A stretch of DNA of 64,000 nucleotides, taken from contig NC_020055.1 of the NCBI RefSeq assembly GCF_000331025.1, forward strand, positions 1,229,870 to 1,293,869. The letters are read 5' to 3'. Position numbers and translations under genes: made by a program. Origin of the DNA: Maridesulfovibrio hydrothermalis AM13 = DSM 14728. GTDB taxonomy: Bacteria > Desulfobacterota > Desulfovibrionia > Desulfovibrionales > Desulfovibrionaceae. The notes under the pieces were generated by a model, which saw only the letters and a program-made list of their open reading frames with translations, was not told the DNA's origin and did no database searches. This document shows, piece after piece, positions 61,387 through 64,000 of the stretch (position 1 is its first letter; every line of letters starts with the position of its first letter).

Positions 61387-62544
61387 TTATATAGTGCGGC
61401 TGTCCATAAGCCGTTTGTATAGTTCTGAGTATCTGGATTCCGTTTGCAGCGGATTCCAGTTTTTGTGTGAGTATTCCCGTGCTTTTTCGCCAAGGCGTTT
61501 ACGGTAATTTTGGTCTGCCATTTTTTGAATCGCCTCCGCATACCCTGATGCAGAATTTTCAACAAGTGTGACCCAGTCTTCCTCGTATTCGGGAACTTGA
61601 TTTTTCGGTCTTTTATTTACAATGACAGGCAGACCGCTAAGAGATGCTTCCAGAATAGTTTTAGGAATTCCATCATAGTCACAGTGGATGGCAAATACAT
61701 CAAAGGAGGGTATTTTTTCGCAAAGCTCATCATTGTCCATGCGCTCAATGAAAATAGCTTTTCCCGGACCATCAAATCCGGCAGCTTTTTGCTTAAGCTC
61801 TTCACGCAGAGGTCCGTCACCGACGATGGTGATTTCTACACCTTCTGTAATAGCGGCCTTGATGAGGTGTTCGGGATTTTTGCCCGGAATGAGCCGGCCT
61901 ACAGATAAAATTTTTATGGAGCCATCTGTGCTGTAGTCGGACTTGGTTGTGACTTTATCTGGGTTGACAGCGTTGTAGATGGTTTCATGTGAACAGGTCT
62001 GGTAGTCGTTCACGTATGGCAGCAGAGAGCGGTAGATGACAACCACGGAGTCGGCGTTTTTCAGGGTTACCCTCTCCACTGCTGCGGTAAAGTGGTAATA
62101 GAGGAAATTTTTCCAGCCGAAGTTTAAATTGCTGCGGTTTTCATCGGGGTGAGTATGCAGGGATACCACGTATGGGATACCCAGTTCTTTTTTTATTTCA
62201 GATGCAACAAATCCGTTAATGTAATTGCCGTAGCAGCGTATGAGGTCGGGTTTGATTTTTTTTGCCAGTTCAACCCCCTCGGCAGCCCACTTTTTAAGAA
62301 GAGCGGGCCGCCAGAAGAGGGACTTTAGCAATAGTGATTTGCCGGCAGGTAGGTTGTGGATGTGCAATCCGGCATTGCCTGCCATTTTTTGCAGGTTCTT
62401 CGGATTGGGTTGATCCCCGTTGGTCATCAGTATGTGAACATCATCAAAGACATCACCGGGATTATAGTAGCGTGAGGTCATTTCGCCTTTCCCCTCAAGG
62501 TGGGAGAGGCGGTCAGTGATAATATTCAGAAGGACTTTACCCAT
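61387..62544 (-). CDS. Family 4 glycosyltransferase
   Basis: A 385-residue GT-B enzyme. The GT4 donor half is clear: VGRLIPGKNPEHLIKA, IVGDGPLREEL and PKTILEASLSGLPVIV. First two Rossmann strands in the N-terminal half carry SLHTHPDENR. The acceptor is unknown; it is the first complete glycosyltransferase at this end of the window. Confidence 0.9.
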   Translation of the reverse strand: MGKVLLNIITDRLSHLEGKGEMTSRYYNPGDVFDDVHILMTNGDQPNPKNLQKMAGNAGLHIHNLPAGKSLLLKSLFWRPALLKKWAAEGVELAKKIKPDLIRCYGNYINGFVASEIKKELGIPYVVSLHTHPDENRSNLNFGWKNFLYYHFTAAVERVTLKNADSVVVIYRSLLPYVNDYQTCSHETIYNAVNPDKVTTKSDYSTDGSIKILSVGRLIPGKNPEHLIKAAITEGVEITIVGDGPLREELKQKAAGFDGPGKAIFIERMDNDELCEKIPSFDVFAIHCDYDGIPKTILEASLSGLPVIVNKRPKNQVPEYEEDWVTLVENSASGYAEAIQKMADQNYRKRLGEKAREYSHKNWNPLQTESRYSELYKRLMDSRTI

Positions 62545-62563
62545 CTATACCGGCCTTTCAATC

Positions 62564-64000
62564 TTATTTGCAGAGAATAAGGCTGTTTTCGCCTTTTTCT
62601 TCATATTTTTTATTGCAGCGCACGCATTCCAGAGATTGCGGCAGAATTTCACCGCATTCGCAGGTCCAGCCGATTCTGCGGGCGGGGCTTCCTGCCATGA
62701 GCGCGTATGCGGGAACGTCTTTTGTTACCACCGCACCTGCGCCGATAAGGGCGTAGCTGCCGATTTCATTTCCGCAGATAATGGTGCAGTTGGCCCCCAG
62801 AGAGGCTCCTTTTCTGACCAAAGTTTCGCGTACTTCATTCATGCGTGTAACGTGCGCGCGGGGATTGAATACGTTGGTGAAAACCATGGATGGGCCGCAG
62901 AAAACGTCATCTTCAAGGGTTACCCCTTTGTATACAGAGACATTGTTCTGGATCTTGCAACCGTTGCCGATTTTCACATCTGGTCCGGCAACAACGTTCT
63001 GACCGAGATTGCAGTTCCTGCCGATAGTCGTTCCACCTAGGATGTGGGAGAAATGCCAGACTTTACTGCCTTCTCCGATTTCCACACCGTCATCTACGAT
63101 GGCGGTCTTGTGAACCTTGGCAGATGTTTTTTCAGCTTCAGCATTCAGGATAACTTCGCACCCTTTTTTATTAAGGGAAGCCTGTGCGCCATTAAGGACT
63201 TTCAGAACCCGCAGCCCTTCTGCGGCATCGGTTCTGGGAAGTTCTCCGGATTCAATGCAATCAAGGAAGTGTTTGCATTCAAGGAAGAGTGGCTCATCCT
63301 GTGGTACATCAACTTTTTCAGCGTCAGCTTTGTTGGGTACGGGGACATTGTTTTCCCACTCTACTTTGTGCGGATAGAGTACCAGCTTCTCATCCCAGGG
63401 CAGAGTGTCGTCAAAGACTGCCATCTTTTTATCACCCACCACCACAAGTTTCTGCTCTTTAAAAGGATGCAGCCACGAAACAAAGATGTGGGCCTTGGTT
63501 CCGGAGGGGAATTCAAGATGAGTGGTGGTAACATCTGCAATGTGGTTATGCAGATAGTTGCCGCCGGTTGCGATGACCTTATCAGGCTCTTCACCGGTAA
63601 GAGACAGGATCATGGAGATATCGTGAGGTGCAAAAGACCACAGGATATTTTCTTCACGTCTGATTTTACCCAGATTGAGTCTGTTGGAATAAATATAGTT
63701 AATGCGCCCGAGTTCGCCGGTATTGGCGAGGTCGCGCAGTTTTACGAAAATGGGGTGATACTGAAGGAGATGACCGACCATAAGGATAAGTTCTTTATCT
63801 TTGGCAAGTTTTATAAGTTCTTCAGCTTCGCCTTCATTCAGTACCAGAGGTTTTTCCACGTAAACATGCTTACCTGCGAGAAGTGCTTCTCTGGCCAGGT
63901 CAAAATGTGTTTCCGCAGGGGTTGCGATAACTATGCCGTCAATTTCTTTGTTGGAAAGAACATCACCATATGAAAGAACTGTCTCCACCTCGGGGTACTG
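62564..64000 (-). CDS. Gfo/Idh oxidoreductase fused to a WlbB-type acetyltransferase, start beyond the window
   Basis: The frame is open to the right edge, so the N-terminal Rossmann strand is cut off. Residues visible first: Gfo/Idh part with YVEKPLVLN and [10 protein letters not shown] (about to residue 280), then a hexapeptide-repeat helix (from about 290) ending GSPARRIGW and a zinc-ribbon-like CECG...CVRC. It joins in one chain the WlbA-like dehydrogenase and WlbB-like N-acetyltransferase activities of UDP-GlcNAc(3NAc)A synthesis, carried as separate genes at 26690 and 27697. Confidence 0.86.
   Translation of the reverse strand, partial: QYPEVETVLSYGDVLSNKEIDGIVIATPAETHFDLAREALLAGKHVYVEKPLVLNEGEAEELIKLAKDKELILMVGHLLQYHPIFVKLRDLANTGELGRINYIYSNRLNLGKIRREENILWSFAPHDISMILSLTGEEPDKVIATGGNYLHNHIADVTTTHLEFPSGTKAHIFVSWLHPFKEQKLVVVGDKKMAVFDDTLPWDEKLVLYPHKVEWENNVPVPNKADAEKVDVPQDEPLFLECKHFLDCIESGELPRTDAAEGLRVLKVLNGAQASLNKKGCEVILNAEAEKTSAKVHKTAIVDDGVEIGEGSKVWHFSHILGGTTIGRNCNLGQNVVAGPDVKIGNGCKIQNNVSVYKGVTLEDDVFCGPSMVFTNVFNPRAHVTRMNEVRETLVRKGASLGANCTIICGNEIGSYALIGAGAVVTKDVPAYALMAGSPARRIGWTCECGEILPQSLECVRCNKKYEEKGENSLILCK

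Noticed and set aside
63044-63973. 309-codon plus-strand frame
   Set aside because: It lies wholly antisense to the Gfo/Idh-acetyltransferase fusion, which has clear family motifs; this one has none.
1-64000. tRNA, rRNA, riboswitch or CRISPR loci
   Set aside because: I looked in the intergenic gaps and found no cloverleaf, rRNA-like or riboswitch-like conserved core; most gaps are under 250 bases.

Overview
The window reads as chromosome of a sulfate-reducing deltaproteobacterium of the Desulfovibrio/Maridesulfovibrio type. This rests on overall gene style: a short MetH without reactivation domain, a short ArgA-like GNAT, a zinc-ribbon/DUF3426 protein, moderate GC that drops visibly in the glycan cluster, and intergenic hairpins with CCGGAGGC start regions. 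It is an inference from content; no rRNA or tRNA is present to confirm it.

Layout. (1) 1-7970, plus strand: housekeeping genes (metH 3' part, TlpA-like lipoprotein, GNAT, hpt, DUF3426 protein, radA, wecB), with repeat-like hairpins between some of them. (2) 8120-9952, minus strand: an orphan ketoacyl-ACP synthase III and a secreted protein of unknown function. (3) 10201-22779, plus strand: a run of membrane and surface genes: a GT-C glycosyltransferase, a GT2, GtrA, a GT9, a CPBP (glutamic-type) intramembrane protease, GspD and GspE of a type II secretion system, an STT3/PglB-type oligosaccharyltransferase, and a 654-residue exported protein with 26 N-X-S/T sequons and a Ser-rich/Cys/hydrophobic/basic C-terminal tail. 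(4) 22999-24202: an IS3-family element. (5) 24293-64000, minus strand: a roughly 40 kb, tightly packed surface-glycan operon running off the right edge.

Most interesting reading: region 3 looks like a self-contained route for making, N-glycosylating, sorting and exporting one very heavily glycosylated surface protein. The oligosaccharyltransferase keeps the catalytic Asp/Glu residues and a WWDWG motif. By my alignment from memory it lacks the arginine that gives Campylobacter PglB its demand for an acidic residue at -2, and 25 of the 26 sequons in the neighbouring protein indeed lack that acidic residue. The C-terminal tail has the layout of MYXO-CTERM/JDVT-CTERM/Synerg-CTERM signals, and the CPBP protease upstream is of the kind paired with such signals. 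GspD/GspE between them fit the type II secretion route proposed for MYXO-CTERM proteins.

Region 5 could build the lipid-linked glycan. It has a PglK-like ABC flippase, four or more glycosyltransferases, and most of a legionaminic-acid-type nonulosonate pathway (PtmE-like, LegB, LegC, LegI, LegF and a NeuD/PglD acyltransferase). It also has many decoration enzymes: two acyl carrier proteins, an FkbH-like protein, a MaoC-SDR fusion, an acyl-CoA-ligase/RraA fusion, an aldolase with an unassigned C-terminal half, aminotransferases, a KamA-type aminomutase, an AAC(3)-type acetyltransferase and seven left-handed beta-helix transferase genes. Around 35.2-36.4 kb there is a patch of broken genes (KAS III remnant, interrupted sulfotransferase, frameshifted SGNH hydrolase), evidence of recent turnover of the glycan repertoire.
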